Source: Clostridiales bacterium
Lineage (GTDB): Bacteria > Bacillota > Clostridia > Oscillospirales > Oscillospiraceae
NCBI GenBank assembly: GCA_021202515.1
Contig: JAJQCW010000068.1
Span: forward strand, 26,489-90,488
Reading direction: 5' to 3'
DNA length: 64,000 bases
The notes under the pieces were generated by a model, which saw only the letters and a program-made list of their open reading frames with translations, was not told where the DNA came from and did not search any database. Numbering within the stretch: position 1 is the first letter of the stretch; each line of letters starts with the position of its first letter. Below, one piece after another: positions 41,873 to 51,269 of this stretch. A program made the translations under genes and the position numbers.

Positions 41873-42000
41873 GCAGCTCATCCAATGCACCGCCGCGCCA
41901 GCCGTGCGGCGGACGGCCCCAAGGCCGTTTGACTTCATTCTCCCTTTGTGCAGCGTCTGCACAGGACGCGCCCTGATTCTTTTCAGGGCGCGCTTTTTTT
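41873..42000 (+). ncRNA. Candidate small RNA, about 128 nt
   Basis: A near-consensus promoter is followed by four consecutive hairpins: CCGCCGC/GCGGCGG (41890-41912), ACGGCC-CCAA-GGCCGT (41913-41928), TGTGCAG-CGT-CTGCACA (41947-41963) and CGCGCCCTGA/TCAGGGCGCG (41967-41992). The last is followed by seven T, an intrinsic terminator. The transcript contains no ORF with a ribosome binding site. It does not match SRP RNA, 6S RNA or a riboswitch that I recognise. It sits between a divergent amidohydrolase and a sugar kinase that has its own promoter, so it looks like an independent gene. Confidence 0.6.
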
Positions 42001-42095
42001 GCGGCGGACAATATTATACCTGACAAACACGCCCGCTGCAAGCGGAAAAGCGGCGGTTCCTTCGGAAGAAAATCAAAGCTTCTTTATGAAAAGTG

Positions 42096-42124
42096 TTGCA
42101 AAAACAGCGGCAGTGGAGTACAAT
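42096..42124 (+). promoter_or_regulatory. Promoter of the PfkB-type sugar kinase
   Basis: TTGCAA (42096-42101) and TACAAT (42119-42124) separated by 17 bp, 48 bases upstream of the start codon. Confidence 0.7.
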
Positions 42125-42171
42125 AAAACCAATGAAGCAAACCGTTTTGCCAAAGCGAAAAGGAGGTCCCT

Positions 42172-43260
42172 ATGGAAACCTATAATCCGCTGCTGAGGAA
42201 CAGCAAAAGTCCCCAGAAGTTCATCACTATCGGCGAGATCATGCTCCGGCTGACCCCGCCCAACTACGCGAAGATCCGCATGGCCTCCAGCTTTGAGGCC
42301 AGCTACGGCGGCAGCGAGGCCAACATCGCCATGGCCCTGGCCAATTTGGGCGTGGACAGCACCTTTTTCAGCGTGGTGCCCAACAACAGCCTGGGCAAGA
42401 GCGCCATCCGTCTGCTGCGCACCAACGACGTTCACTGCACCCCCATGATCCTCTCCTCCCCGGAAGAGACCCCCTCCTTCCGCCTGGGGACCTACTACCT
42501 GGAGACCGGCTTCGGCATCCGCCCCAGCAAGGTCACTTATGACCGGAAGCACAGCGCCATCACCGAGTTCGACTTCTCCCTGGTGGATCTGAACGAGCTG
42601 CTGGAGGGGTATGACTGGCTGCATCTGAGCGGCATCACCCCCGCCCTGTCCCCCAGTTGTGCCGACTTTATCCTGGACTGCCTGAAAACCGCCAAGGAGA
42701 AGGGCATGACCGTCAGCTTTGACGGCAACTTCCGCAGCCGCCTGTGGACCTGGGAGGAGGCGCGGGACTACTGCACTCAGTGCCTGCCCTATGTAGACGT
42801 ACTGTTTGGCATCGAACCGTATCACCTGTGGAAGGACGAGAACGACCACAGCAAGGGCGACTGGAAGGACGGCGTCCCCCTCCAGCCCAGCTATGAGCAG
42901 CAGGACGAGGTGTTCCAGCACTTTGTGGAGCGGTATCCCAATCTCAAGTGCATTGGCCGTCACGTCCGCTACGCCCACTCCGGCAGCGAAAACAGCCTCA
43001 AGGCGTATATGTGGTATCAGGGCCACACCTTCGAGAGCAAGCTGTTCACCTTCAACATCCTGGACCGGGTGGGCGGCGGCGACGCCTTCGCCAGCGGCAT
43101 GATCTACGCCATGATGCACAACTACAAGCCCATGGATCTGGTCAACTTCGCCGTAGCCAGCAGCGTCATCAAGCACACCATCCACGGCGACGCCAACATC
43201 ACCGACGACGTGCAGAGCATCCGCAACCTGATGAACATGAATTATGACATCAAGCGGTGA
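42172..43260 (+). CDS. PfkB-family sugar kinase (2-keto-3-deoxygluconate kinase-like)
   Basis: 362 residues of the ribokinase fold. Seen are GEIMLRLTPP at the start, ASYGGSEANIAMALANLG for sugar binding and DRVGGGDAFASGMIYAMM with the catalytic Asp and the anion hole. The length and TPP...FGGAEANVA-type start are closest to 2-keto-3-deoxygluconate kinases; the exact sugar is not provable by eye. The ATG follows AAAAGGAGG. It is monocistronic and ends at a terminator. Confidence 0.82.
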   Translation: METYNPLLRNSKSPQKFITIGEIMLRLTPPNYAKIRMASSFEASYGGSEANIAMALANLGVDSTFFSVVPNNSLGKSAIRLLRTNDVHCTPMILSSPEETPSFRLGTYYLETGFGIRPSKVTYDRKHSAITEFDFSLVDLNELLEGYDWLHLSGITPALSPSCADFILDCLKTAKEKGMTVSFDGNFRSRLWTWEEARDYCTQCLPYVDVLFGIEPYHLWKDENDHSKGDWKDGVPLQPSYEQQDEVFQHFVERYPNLKCIGRHVRYAHSGSENSLKAYMWYQGHTFESKLFTFNILDRVGGGDAFASGMIYAMMHNYKPMDLVNFAVASSVIKHTIHGDANITDDVQSIRNLMNMNYDIKR

Positions 43261-43280
43261 GCCTGTTTTTCCATTGACCT

Positions 43281-43317
43281 GCGGCCCGGAGTTCCTTTCT
43301 TCGGGCCGCTTTTCTTC
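43281..43317 (+). terminator. Terminator of the sugar kinase gene
   Basis: GCGGCCCG and CGGGCCGC form an 8-bp stem with a 13-base loop, followed by TTTTCTTC. Confidence 0.82.
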
Positions 43318-43327
43318 GTCCCTGCCC

Positions 43328-43356
43328 TTGACGCGCCGCCGCCCATTCGTTATTAT
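43328..43356 (+). promoter_or_regulatory. Promoter of the LytTR/GHKL two-component operon
   Basis: TTGACG (43328-43333) and TATTAT (43351-43356) with a 17-bp spacer, about 50 bases before the start codon. Confidence 0.7.
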
Positions 43357-43404
43357 ACATAGATAGGAATATGTACGGAAAAAGTCGAGCAGAGAGGAGC
43401 GGAA

Positions 43405-44118
43405 ATGATACGAATCGCCATTGTGGAGGATGAGGCCGCCTTTGTCCAGCAGATGGAGGACTACGCAGCCCGCTACCAGCGGGAGCGGGGGGAGAGCCTC
43501 CGGGTCACGGTCTACACCGACGGCACCGAGCTGGTGGAGCGGTACAGCGGGGACTGCGACATCATCTTTATGGATGTGCAGATGGAGTACCTGGACGGCA
43601 TGACGGCGGCGGAGCTGATTCGCCGGACCGACCCGGAAGTCATTCTCATCTTCGTGACCAATATGCCCCAGTACGCCATCCGGGGCTACGCTGTGGGCGC
43701 CATGGACTACGTCCTCAAGCCCATCACCTACTTTGCCTTCTCCCAGCAGCTTGACAAGGCCATCGCCGCCGTCCACCGGCGGGAAAAGCGCTATCTGGTC
43801 ATCACCTCCGCCGGGGAGACCCGGAAGCTGGACGTCTCTCATATTTTCTATGTGGAGAGCCAGGGCCACTCCCTGACCTTCCACACCCAGGAGGGGGATT
43901 TCGTCTCCACCGGCACCATGCAGCAGACGGAAAAGAGCCTGGCCTCCAGCGGCGCGTTTTTCCGGTGCAACAAGGGCTGTCTGGTCAACCTGGAGCACGT
44001 GGACGTGATACGGGACAACTGCGCCCTGGTGAATGGCGCAGCCCTGCCCATCAGCCGGGGCAAAAAAGCCCCCATGATGAAGGCCCTGACCGACTACGTG
44101 AACGGGGTGACGCCATGA
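43405..44118 (+). CDS. LytTR-family response regulator
   Basis: 237 residues. Residues 1-120 are a receiver domain with the acidic pocket E8/D9, phospho-acceptor D57 in IIFMDVQM, and Lys in YVLKPI. Residues 135-235 are a LytTR DNA-binding domain (IFYVESQGHSLTFHT, FFRCNKGCLVNLEHV). Such regulators pair with GHKL-type sensor kinases as in AgrA/AgrC. Its last codons overlap the kinase start, so the pair is coupled. Confidence 0.93.
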   Translation: MIRIAIVEDEAAFVQQMEDYAARYQRERGESLRVTVYTDGTELVERYSGDCDIIFMDVQMEYLDGMTAAELIRRTDPEVILIFVTNMPQYAIRGYAVGAMDYVLKPITYFAFSQQLDKAIAAVHRREKRYLVITSAGETRKLDVSHIFYVESQGHSLTFHTQEGDFVSTGTMQQTEKSLASSGAFFRCNKGCLVNLEHVDVIRDNCALVNGAALPISRGKKAPMMKALTDYVNGVTP

Positions 44119-45443
44119 GCAATATTCCTGACATCCCCCGCATCTACACCGCCCTGGCGGAGTGGCTGGCCTGCGTGTCCTATATCAGCCTGGCCCCCAA
44201 ACGGCGGTTTGCCCCGCTGCCTCTGACACTGATTTGCGCCGGGTTTCTGGCGGTGCAGAGCGCCTTTCTGGTGCTGACCGACAACGCGCCCTTTGTACTG
44301 TGGGTGCCGTGTATGCTGTTCGCCATTGGGCTGATGTTCCTGCTGTTGTACGTGTGCGTCGATGTCCCCCTCATCAACGTGGGGTTCTGCTGCGTCCGGG
44401 CCTTTCTGCTGGCGGAGTTCGCCGCCAGTCTGGAGTGGCAGCTCTACTACTATTGCTGCGCCCGGCTGGGCTACAATCCCGGCGGCGGCCCGGTGCTTTC
44501 CGTGGTGTTCCTGGCGGCGGTCTACGCCGTCATCTACGTGACCATGTGGCAACTGGACCGGCGGCACATGGACAGCACCGGCTTAAAGGTCAACCCCAAC
44601 GAGCTGATCATCGCCTTCCTCATCGGGGCGGGGGCTTTCGCCCTGAGCAACCTGAGCTTTGTAGCTGCCAACACCCCCTTTAGCACCAGCGACAGCTCCG
44701 ACATCCTCTATATCCGAACGCTGGTGGACCTGGCGGGCGTGGCCATCCTCTACGCCTACCACATCCAGCGGGTGGAGACCTATATGCGCTATGAGCTGAC
44801 CGCCATCAACACCACCCTGAAAAACCAGTACGACCAGTATTGCACCTCACGGGAGAGCATCGAGCTTATCAACCGGAAGTACCACGACCTGAAACACCAG
44901 ATCGCCGCGCTCCGGGCGGAATCGGACCCCCAGCGCCGGAGCCAGTGGCTGGACGAGATGGAGAGCGACATCCGCCAGTACGAGGCCCAGAACAAGACGG
45001 GAAACCCCGTGCTGGACACAGTGCTCACCGGCAAGAGCCTCTACTGCCAGAAGCACGGCATCAGCCTGACCTGTGTGGCCGACGCGGAAAAGCTGGACTT
45101 CATGCGGGTGATGGACATCTGTTCCATCTTCGGCAACGCCCTGGACAACGCCATCGAGAGCGCCCTCCAACTGGAGGACAAGGAGCAGCGGCTCATCCGC
45201 GTCACCGTCGGCCCCCAGAAGGGATTTCTGCTCATCCGAGTGGAGAACTACTTTGGCGGCAGCCTGACCTTTGAGGACGGTTTGCCCGTCACCACCAAAA
45301 CCGACAAGGATTACCACGGCTTCGGCGTCAAGAGCATCAAACGCTCGGTGGAGCAGTACAACGGAGCTATGACCATCTCCACCGACAGCGGCTGGTTCCG
45401 GCTCAAGCTGCTCATCCCTCTGCCGGAGGGTAAAACCAGTTGA
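44115..45443 (+). CDS. GHKL-type sensor histidine kinase (AgrC-like)
   Basis: 442 residues. Six or seven membrane spans occupy residues 10-215, a coiled linker follows, then the phospho-acceptor helix NRKYHDLKHQIAALR (His257) and the GHKL ATPase domain with FGNALDNAIESA and YHGFGVKSI. The start was moved to 44115, where ATGA overlaps the regulator's stop. The layout is that of peptide-sensing AgrC kinases, but no AgrB/AgrD-like gene is adjacent, so the ligand is unknown. The GH3 genes downstream are plausible targets. Confidence 0.9.
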   Translation: MSNIPDIPRIYTALAEWLACVSYISLAPKRRFAPLPLTLICAGFLAVQSAFLVLTDNAPFVLWVPCMLFAIGLMFLLLYVCVDVPLINVGFCCVRAFLLAEFAASLEWQLYYYCCARLGYNPGGGPVLSVVFLAAVYAVIYVTMWQLDRRHMDSTGLKVNPNELIIAFLIGAGAFALSNLSFVAANTPFSTSDSSDILYIRTLVDLAGVAILYAYHIQRVETYMRYELTAINTTLKNQYDQYCTSRESIELINRKYHDLKHQIAALRAESDPQRRSQWLDEMESDIRQYEAQNKTGNPVLDTVLTGKSLYCQKHGISLTCVADAEKLDFMRVMDICSIFGNALDNAIESALQLEDKEQRLIRVTVGPQKGFLLIRVENYFGGSLTFEDGLPVTTKTDKDYHGFGVKSIKRSVEQYNGAMTISTDSGWFRLKLLIPLPEGKTS

Positions 45444-45512
45444 TTCGTCAACTTTTACAATTTCCATTCCGAAATTTTGTGCAAAAAAACGAACCAATTT
45501 GCAATTTAGGAA

Positions 45513-45562
45513 GAAAAAGAGACTACTTGTGAATTTTTTATGTCCAAGTGTCTCTTTTTTGT
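45513..45562 (+). terminator. Terminator of the two-component operon
   Basis: AAAAGAGAC-TA-CTTG and CAAG-T-GTCTCTTTT pair over 13 positions around an AT-rich loop, and TTTTTTG follows. Confidence 0.85.
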
Positions 45563-45602
45563 TATACTCTTTTATGTAATAGCACTTCGTTAAAGCAAGT
45601 GC
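45563..45602 (+). promoter_or_regulatory. Probable promoter and dyad upstream of the membrane GH3 gene
   Basis: TATACT (45563-45568) is a good -10 box directly after the terminator; the -35 box is weak, as in activated promoters. GCACTT and AAGTGC (45582-45602) form a 6-bp dyad in the transcribed leader. Confidence 0.4.
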
Positions 45603-45634
45603 CTGTACGTATCATTTTGTAAGGAGGAAGAAAA

Positions 45635-48600
45635 ATGTTACAGTTACTCATCAACCTGCTGACACCTCTGTTCACCAGCATGGGCGTCAGCGCCGCTGAC
45701 GTGCAGACCTATGCCAACACGCTGAGCAGCTACATCTACGCCATTTTCGCGCTGATCGTCGCCCTCATCGTGGTGCTGATCGCGGCCCACTGGGTCAAGA
45801 AAGGCACCCGCCACGTGGTCCGCTGGTCCGCAGTGGTGGCCGTGGTGCTGGTCATCGGCATCCTGGCCAACGTCATCTGCTTCGGTCCCATGTACAGCAC
45901 CCTCTCCCCCGTCCTGAACGGCTCAGTGGAGCTGTCTGACGAGACGGTGGCCGCCAGCACCGCCATCGTGCAGGAGCTGGGCGAGGAGGGCATTGTCCTG
46001 GCCAAGAACGACGGTACCCTGCCCCTGGACGGCACCACCAACCTGAACGTGTTCGGCTGGGCCTCCACCAACCCCATCTATGGCGGCACCGGCTCCGGTT
46101 CCTCCAGCACCGAGAGCAACGTCAGCATTCTCCAGTCCCTGGCTGACGCGGGCTTCACCACCAACGAGACCCTGACCCAGATGTACACCGACTACTGCTC
46201 TGAGCGGCCCGAGGTCGGCATGAGCACCCAGGACTGGACCCTGCCTGAGCCTACCACCGACTACTACACCGACGAGATCATGGAAGAGGCCAAGGAGTTC
46301 TCCGACACCGCCATCATCGTCATCGGTCGTTCCGGCGGCGAGGGCGCTGACCTGCCCACCGACATGTACGCTGTCATCCACGGCACCTACAACATCGCCA
46401 GCGAGGTCTCCACCGTACCCGACAGCTACGGCTACACCAACGCCTCTTACACCAACAACGGCGACTATGACGACTTCGACGAGGGCGACCACTATCTGGA
46501 GCTGTCCAACACCGAAGAGGCCATGGTTGACCTGGTCTGCTCCAACTTTGACAACGTCATCGTCATTGTCAACGCCAACAACACCATGGAGCTGGGCTGG
46601 ACCGACGAGTATGACAACATCAGCGCCGTCCTGCTGGCCCCCGGCGCAGGCGCTTCCGGCTTCGCCGCCCTGGGCGAGATCCTCAACGGCACTGTCAACC
46701 CCTCCGGCAAGACCGCTGACACCTTCGTCAAGGATCTGACCGACACCCCCACCTGGAACAACGCCGGTGCCTACAATTACACCAACATCTCCGACATCCA
46801 GGACGCCAACACCGCTGCGGACTCCGCCTATCAGGGCACCGCTGCCTTTGTGGACTATGTGGAGAGCATCTATGTGGGCTACAAGTACTATGAGACCGCC
46901 TCTGACGACGGGGTCATCGACTACGATTCCAAGGTACAGTATCCCTTCGGCTATGGCCTGAGCTACACCACCTTCGAGCAGGTCATGGAGAACTTCTCCA
47001 TCAGCGACACCACCATCACCTTCGACGTGACCGTCACCAACACCGGCACCGTAGCCGGTAAGGACGTGGTGGAGGTCTATTACACTCCGCCTTACACCGA
47101 CGGCGGCATTGAGAAGGCTTCCGTCAACCTGGTGCAGTACGCCAAGACCGACAGCCTGGAAGCCGGAGCCTCCCAGACCATCTCCTTCTCCATCGACCTG
47201 GAAGAGCTGGCCTCCTATGACTCCTCCTGCATCAAGACCGAAAACGGCGGTTACATCCTGGAGGCCGGTGACTACACCATCTCCGTCCGCTCTGACTCCC
47301 ACACCGTGCTGGACGAAGAGTCCTTCACCCTGGACGAGGACATCGACTACAGCGTGACCGGTCGTGAATCCGACGGCACTGTGGCCACCAACCAGTTCGA
47401 GGACTACTCCGCCGGTGACGTGACCTACCTCTCCCGCGCCAATGGCTTCGCCAATTACGATGAAGTCACCGCCGCCCCCACCGACGAGGATTACGAGATG
47501 GACGACGACACCAAGGCCGCTGTGGAGCTGAGCCTGGTCGCCACCTATGATTCCACCCTCTATGACGACGACAGCGACGAAATGCCCACCACCGAGGCCG
47601 ACAACGGCCTGACCCTGTCCGACCTGACCGGCCTGGACTACGACGACGAGACCTGGGATTCCCTGCTGGACCAGATGTCCGTGGACGACATGATCACCCT
47701 GGTTTGCCTGGGCGGTTGGCAGACGGCTGAGATCACCTCCGTGGGCAAGGTCGCCACCAACGACTGCGACGGCCCCGCCGGCGTGAACAACTTCCTGACC
47801 GGCGCTCAGGGCACCGCCTTCGGCACCGAGGTGCTGATGGCCCAGACCTGGAACACCGAGCTGGCCTACCGTATCGGTGAGGCCATGGGCACTGAGTACG
47901 CCGAAGTGGACAACTACGGCTGGTACGGCCCCGCCATGAACACCCACCGCTCCGCCTTCGCTGGCCGGAACTTCGAGTATTACTCCGAGGACGGCGTGCT
48001 GGCCGGTTACTTCACCGCGGCTCAGGTCAACGGCGCGGCCTCCAAGGGCGTTTACGCCTACATCAAGCACTTCGCCCTGAACGACCAGGAGACCAACCGC
48101 TGCGCGGTGCTGCTGACCTACTCCAACGAGCAGGCCATCCGCGAGATCTACCTGAAGCCCTTCGAGATCTGCGTCAAGAACTATGAGGGCACCGGCCTGG
48201 CCGTCATGTCCTCCTTCAACTGGATCGGCACCGTGCCCTGCGGCGCCAACGGCAACCTGCTCAACAACGTCCTCCGGGACGAGTGGGGCTTCGTGGGCTT
48301 CGTGGAGACCGACTATGACGGCGGCTACGGCTACATGATCGCTGACCACAGCGTCCGCAACGGCAACGACCTGATGCTGGGCTTCACCGTCAACACCGGC
48401 GACAACGAGTTCACCAACCTGAGCGCCACCATGGTCCAGGCCCTGCGCCAGGCCAGCAAGAACATCCTGTATGTGGTGGGCAACAGCGGCTATTACACCA
48501 ACGAGTCCACCTCCGGCGGCCTGAGCAACATGATGAAGATGTTCCTGACCATCGACATCGCGGGCGGCGTGGTGCTGCTGGCGATCGAGGCCATCGTCCT

Positions 48601-48640
48601 CATCCGCTGGACCCGGAAGCGCAAGGCTGTCAACGCTTAA
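45635..48640 (+). CDS. Membrane-anchored GH3 glycoside hydrolase with permuted domain order
   Basis: 1001 residues. Two N-terminal membrane spans (about 31-54, 62-85) are followed by the GH3 C-terminal sandwich domain (TAIVQELGEEGIVLAKNDGTLPL, to about 430), a fibronectin III-like domain (445-560), then the TIM-barrel domain (about 640-930). The nucleophile Asp is expected in GFVGFVETDYDGG, and GRNFEYYSEDGVLAG is conserved. A last span (966-990) precedes RWTRKRK. The order is the reverse of standard GH3. The catalytic part should face outside. The Asp/Thr/Asn-rich surface agrees. The ATG follows AAGGAGG. Confidence 0.88.
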   Translation: MLQLLINLLTPLFTSMGVSAADVQTYANTLSSYIYAIFALIVALIVVLIAAHWVKKGTRHVVRWSAVVAVVLVIGILANVICFGPMYSTLSPVLNGSVELSDETVAASTAIVQELGEEGIVLAKNDGTLPLDGTTNLNVFGWASTNPIYGGTGSGSSSTESNVSILQSLADAGFTTNETLTQMYTDYCSERPEVGMSTQDWTLPEPTTDYYTDEIMEEAKEFSDTAIIVIGRSGGEGADLPTDMYAVIHGTYNIASEVSTVPDSYGYTNASYTNNGDYDDFDEGDHYLELSNTEEAMVDLVCSNFDNVIVIVNANNTMELGWTDEYDNISAVLLAPGAGASGFAALGEILNGTVNPSGKTADTFVKDLTDTPTWNNAGAYNYTNISDIQDANTAADSAYQGTAAFVDYVESIYVGYKYYETASDDGVIDYDSKVQYPFGYGLSYTTFEQVMENFSISDTTITFDVTVTNTGTVAGKDVVEVYYTPPYTDGGIEKASVNLVQYAKTDSLEAGASQTISFSIDLEELASYDSSCIKTENGGYILEAGDYTISVRSDSHTVLDEESFTLDEDIDYSVTGRESDGTVATNQFEDYSAGDVTYLSRANGFANYDEVTAAPTDEDYEMDDDTKAAVELSLVATYDSTLYDDDSDEMPTTEADNGLTLSDLTGLDYDDETWDSLLDQMSVDDMITLVCLGGWQTAEITSVGKVATNDCDGPAGVNNFLTGAQGTAFGTEVLMAQTWNTELAYRIGEAMGTEYAEVDNYGWYGPAMNTHRSAFAGRNFEYYSEDGVLAGYFTAAQVNGAASKGVYAYIKHFALNDQETNRCAVLLTYSNEQAIREIYLKPFEICVKNYEGTGLAVMSSFNWIGTVPCGANGNLLNNVLRDEWGFVGFVETDYDGGYGYMIADHSVRNGNDLMLGFTVNTGDNEFTNLSATMVQALRQASKNILYVVGNSGYYTNESTSGGLSNMMKMFLTIDIAGGVVLLAIEAIVLIRWTRKRKAVNA

Positions 48641-48680
48641 TTCTTTCCCCTGCTATCCCCCATTTTTACCCTTTCCCAAA

Positions 48681-48706
48681 GGGCCTCCCGGTTCGCCGGG
48701 AGGCCC
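48681..48706 (+). terminator. UUCG hairpin between the two GH3 genes
   Basis: GGGCCTCCCGG-TTCG-CCGGGAGGCCC is an 11-bp stem with a very stable tetraloop. No T tract follows directly (the first is 20 bases on), so it may terminate partly or protect the upstream mRNA end. Confidence 0.6.
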
Positions 48707-48844
48707 GGCGGAAACGATGGGGTATTTTTTGGGCAATTTTAAGGCCGGTTTGAGTATCACAGAGCTGTTTCTGTGGTTTTGAAATCAGTCTTAAAGGAAA
48801 ATCCGTATAGATTGATGAATGAACAAGAAAAGGAGGAGTTATAT

Positions 48845-51262
48845 TTGAAACATCAGGACATCATCAGCCAACTGACCCTGGAGGAGAAGTGTTACCTGCT
48901 CTCCGGCAAGGACTTCTGGCAGACCCGCAGCGTGGAGCGGGTGGGCATCCCCAGCATCACCCTTTCTGACGGCCCCCACGGGGTCCGCAAGCAGGAGGGA
49001 GCCGGAGACCAGTTGGGCCTGAACGGGTCGCTTCCCGCCACCTGCTTCCCCACTGCCGCCACCATTGCCAACAGTTGGGACCCCGACCTGGGCGAGGCCA
49101 TTGGCCGCTGCCTGGGCGAGGAAGCCGCCAGTCAGGATGTCAACGTCCTGCTTGGCCCCGGCATGAACATCAAGCGCAGCCCCCTCTGCGGCCGGAACTT
49201 TGAGTATTTCAGCGAGGACCCCTATCTGGCGGGTAAAATCTGCGCCGGGTACATCCGGGGTATCCAGTCAAACGGCGTCTCCGCCTGCCCCAAGCACTTC
49301 GCCGCCAACAACACCGAGCTGCGCCGGATGGCCAGCGACTCCGTGGTGGACGAGCGCACCCTGCGGGAGATTTACCTGACCGGGTTCGAAATCGCCGTGA
49401 AAGAGGCCCATCCCAAGAGCCTGATGTCCTCCTACAACCGGGTCAACGGGGTCTATGCCAACGAGAACCCCCATACCTTGCAGGAGATTTTGCGGGACGA
49501 GTGGGGCTTCGACGGCTTCGTGGTCTCCGACTGGGGCGGCTCTAACGACCATGTGGAGGGCGTCCGCGCCGGTTCCCATCTGGAAATGCCCACCACCGGC
49601 GGCGACAGCGACGAGGAGCTGATTCAGGCCGTCAAGGACGGGCGCATCGAGGAGTCCATTGTGGACCGCCGGGTGGATGAGCTGCTGGACGTGGTGTTCG
49701 CCACCCGCACCGCCGTGGACAAGACCAAGGGCCAGCCCTTCGACCAGGACGCCCACCACGCCATGGCCCAGAAAGCCAGCGAGGAGAGCATCGTCCTGCT
49801 GAAAAACGAGGACAACATCCTGCCTCTGGCCGCCGGGACCAAGGTGGCCGTCATCGGCGACTTCGCGGAGACCCCCCGCTATCAGGGCGCCGGTTCCTCC
49901 GTGGTCAACTGCACCAAGCTGGATTCCGCCAACCAGGTCATGGGCCAGTTCGATTTGAACGTGGTGGGCTTCGAGAAGGGCTATCCCCGCGTGGGCGCGG
50001 GCGACGCCTCCATGCAGGCCGCCGCGGTAGAGCTGGCGAAAAAGGCGGACGTGGCGCTGCTGTACCTGGGCCTGGACGAGATCTCCGAGTCCGAGGGCCT
50101 GGACCGGGGCAACATGAAGCTGCCCCAGAGCCAGGTGGACCTGCTCTGTGCTGTGGCGGAGGTCAACCCCAACGTGGTGGTCGTCATGGCCGCCGGTTCC
50201 TCCATCGAAATGCCCTGGCTGGACAAGTGCAAGGGCCTGCTCCACGGCTACCTCTGCGGACAGGCGGGAGCCGCCGCCCTGCTGAAGGCCGTCACCGGGC
50301 AAATCAACCCCTCCGGCAAGCTGTCCGAGACCTACCCCATCGCCTACGAGGACACCCCCTCCGCCCCCTACTTCCCCGCCAAACAGCGGAACGCGGAGTA
50401 CCGGGAGGGCCTGTATGTGGGCTATCGCTACTTTGAGACGGTGCAAAAGCCCGTGCTGTTCCCCTTCGGCTTCGGCCTGAGCTACACCACCTTCGCTTAC
50501 AGCGACTTGAAGGTGGACGGGAACAACGTCACCTTCATCCTGACCAACACCGGCAAGGTGGACGGCGCGGAGGTGGCCCAACTCTACGTCAGCGCCAAGA
50601 ACCCCTCCATCTACCGCCCGGCGAAGGAACTGAAAGGCTTCCAGAAGGTCTTTTTGAAGGCCGGAGAGCGCAAGACCGTCACCATCACCCTGGACGACAA
50701 GGCGTTCCGGTATTTCAATACCAAAACCAACCGGTTTGAAGTTGACGGCGGCGAGTATGACATCCTCATTGGCGCGTCCGTGGCGGACATCAAGCTCCGC
50801 GCAGCCGTTACCGTCACCGGCACCAACGCCCCCCTGCCCTATGACATGAGCCAGCTCCCCAGCTACGCCTCCGGCAACATCCTGGCGGTCTCCGACGCGG
50901 AGTGGACCACTCTGCTGGGACATCCCATCCCCGACGGAAGCTGGAGCGGCACTCTGGAGGCCAACGACGCCCTGTGCCAGCTCTACTACGCCAAGAGCGG
51001 CGTGGCCCGGCTGATTTACAAAATCATGACCAACATGCTGGACAAGAGCATGGCCAAGGGCAAGCCCGACCTGAACATCATCTTTGTCTACAACATGCCC
51101 TTCCGCGGCATCGGCAAGATGACCGGCGGCATGGTCAGCCAGTACATGGTGGAGGGCCTGCTGAAAGCCGCCAACGGCCACTTTTTCGCCGGTGTGGGCC
51201 AGTTCATCTCCGGCTTCTTCAAGCAGAAGAAGGTCGCCAAGCACGCGGGCGAAATGAAATAA
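48845..51262 (+). CDS. Cytoplasmic GH3 beta-glycosidase, standard domain order
   Basis: About 805 residues. The barrel domain opens with LTLEEKCYLLSG and LSDGPHGVRKQ, and the nucleophile Asp lies in GFDGFVVSDWGGSNDHVEG. The sandwich domain (EESIVLLKNEDNILPL) and the fibronectin III-like domain (YPFGFG-type, then TNTGKVDGAEVAQLY) follow. A 110-residue C-terminal extension is unassigned. No signal peptide is present. The best ribosome site, AAAGGAGG, is eight bases before a TTG at 48845; the ATG at 48815 has none. It probably hydrolyses imported oligosaccharides, complementing the membrane enzyme. Confidence 0.9.
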   Translation: MKHQDIISQLTLEEKCYLLSGKDFWQTRSVERVGIPSITLSDGPHGVRKQEGAGDQLGLNGSLPATCFPTAATIANSWDPDLGEAIGRCLGEEAASQDVNVLLGPGMNIKRSPLCGRNFEYFSEDPYLAGKICAGYIRGIQSNGVSACPKHFAANNTELRRMASDSVVDERTLREIYLTGFEIAVKEAHPKSLMSSYNRVNGVYANENPHTLQEILRDEWGFDGFVVSDWGGSNDHVEGVRAGSHLEMPTTGGDSDEELIQAVKDGRIEESIVDRRVDELLDVVFATRTAVDKTKGQPFDQDAHHAMAQKASEESIVLLKNEDNILPLAAGTKVAVIGDFAETPRYQGAGSSVVNCTKLDSANQVMGQFDLNVVGFEKGYPRVGAGDASMQAAAVELAKKADVALLYLGLDEISESEGLDRGNMKLPQSQVDLLCAVAEVNPNVVVVMAAGSSIEMPWLDKCKGLLHGYLCGQAGAAALLKAVTGQINPSGKLSETYPIAYEDTPSAPYFPAKQRNAEYREGLYVGYRYFETVQKPVLFPFGFGLSYTTFAYSDLKVDGNNVTFILTNTGKVDGAEVAQLYVSAKNPSIYRPAKELKGFQKVFLKAGERKTVTITLDDKAFRYFNTKTNRFEVDGGEYDILIGASVADIKLRAAVTVTGTNAPLPYDMSQLPSYASGNILAVSDAEWTTLLGHPIPDGSWSGTLEANDALCQLYYAKSGVARLIYKIMTNMLDKSMAKGKPDLNIIFVYNMPFRGIGKMTGGMVSQYMVEGLLKAANGHFFAGVGQFISGFFKQKKVAKHAGEMK

Positions 51263-51269
51263 CCTCCTT

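Noticed and set aside
45923-48349. 808-residue minus-strand ORF
   Set aside because: Antisense shadow of the membrane GH3 gene; Val/Gly/His repeats only.
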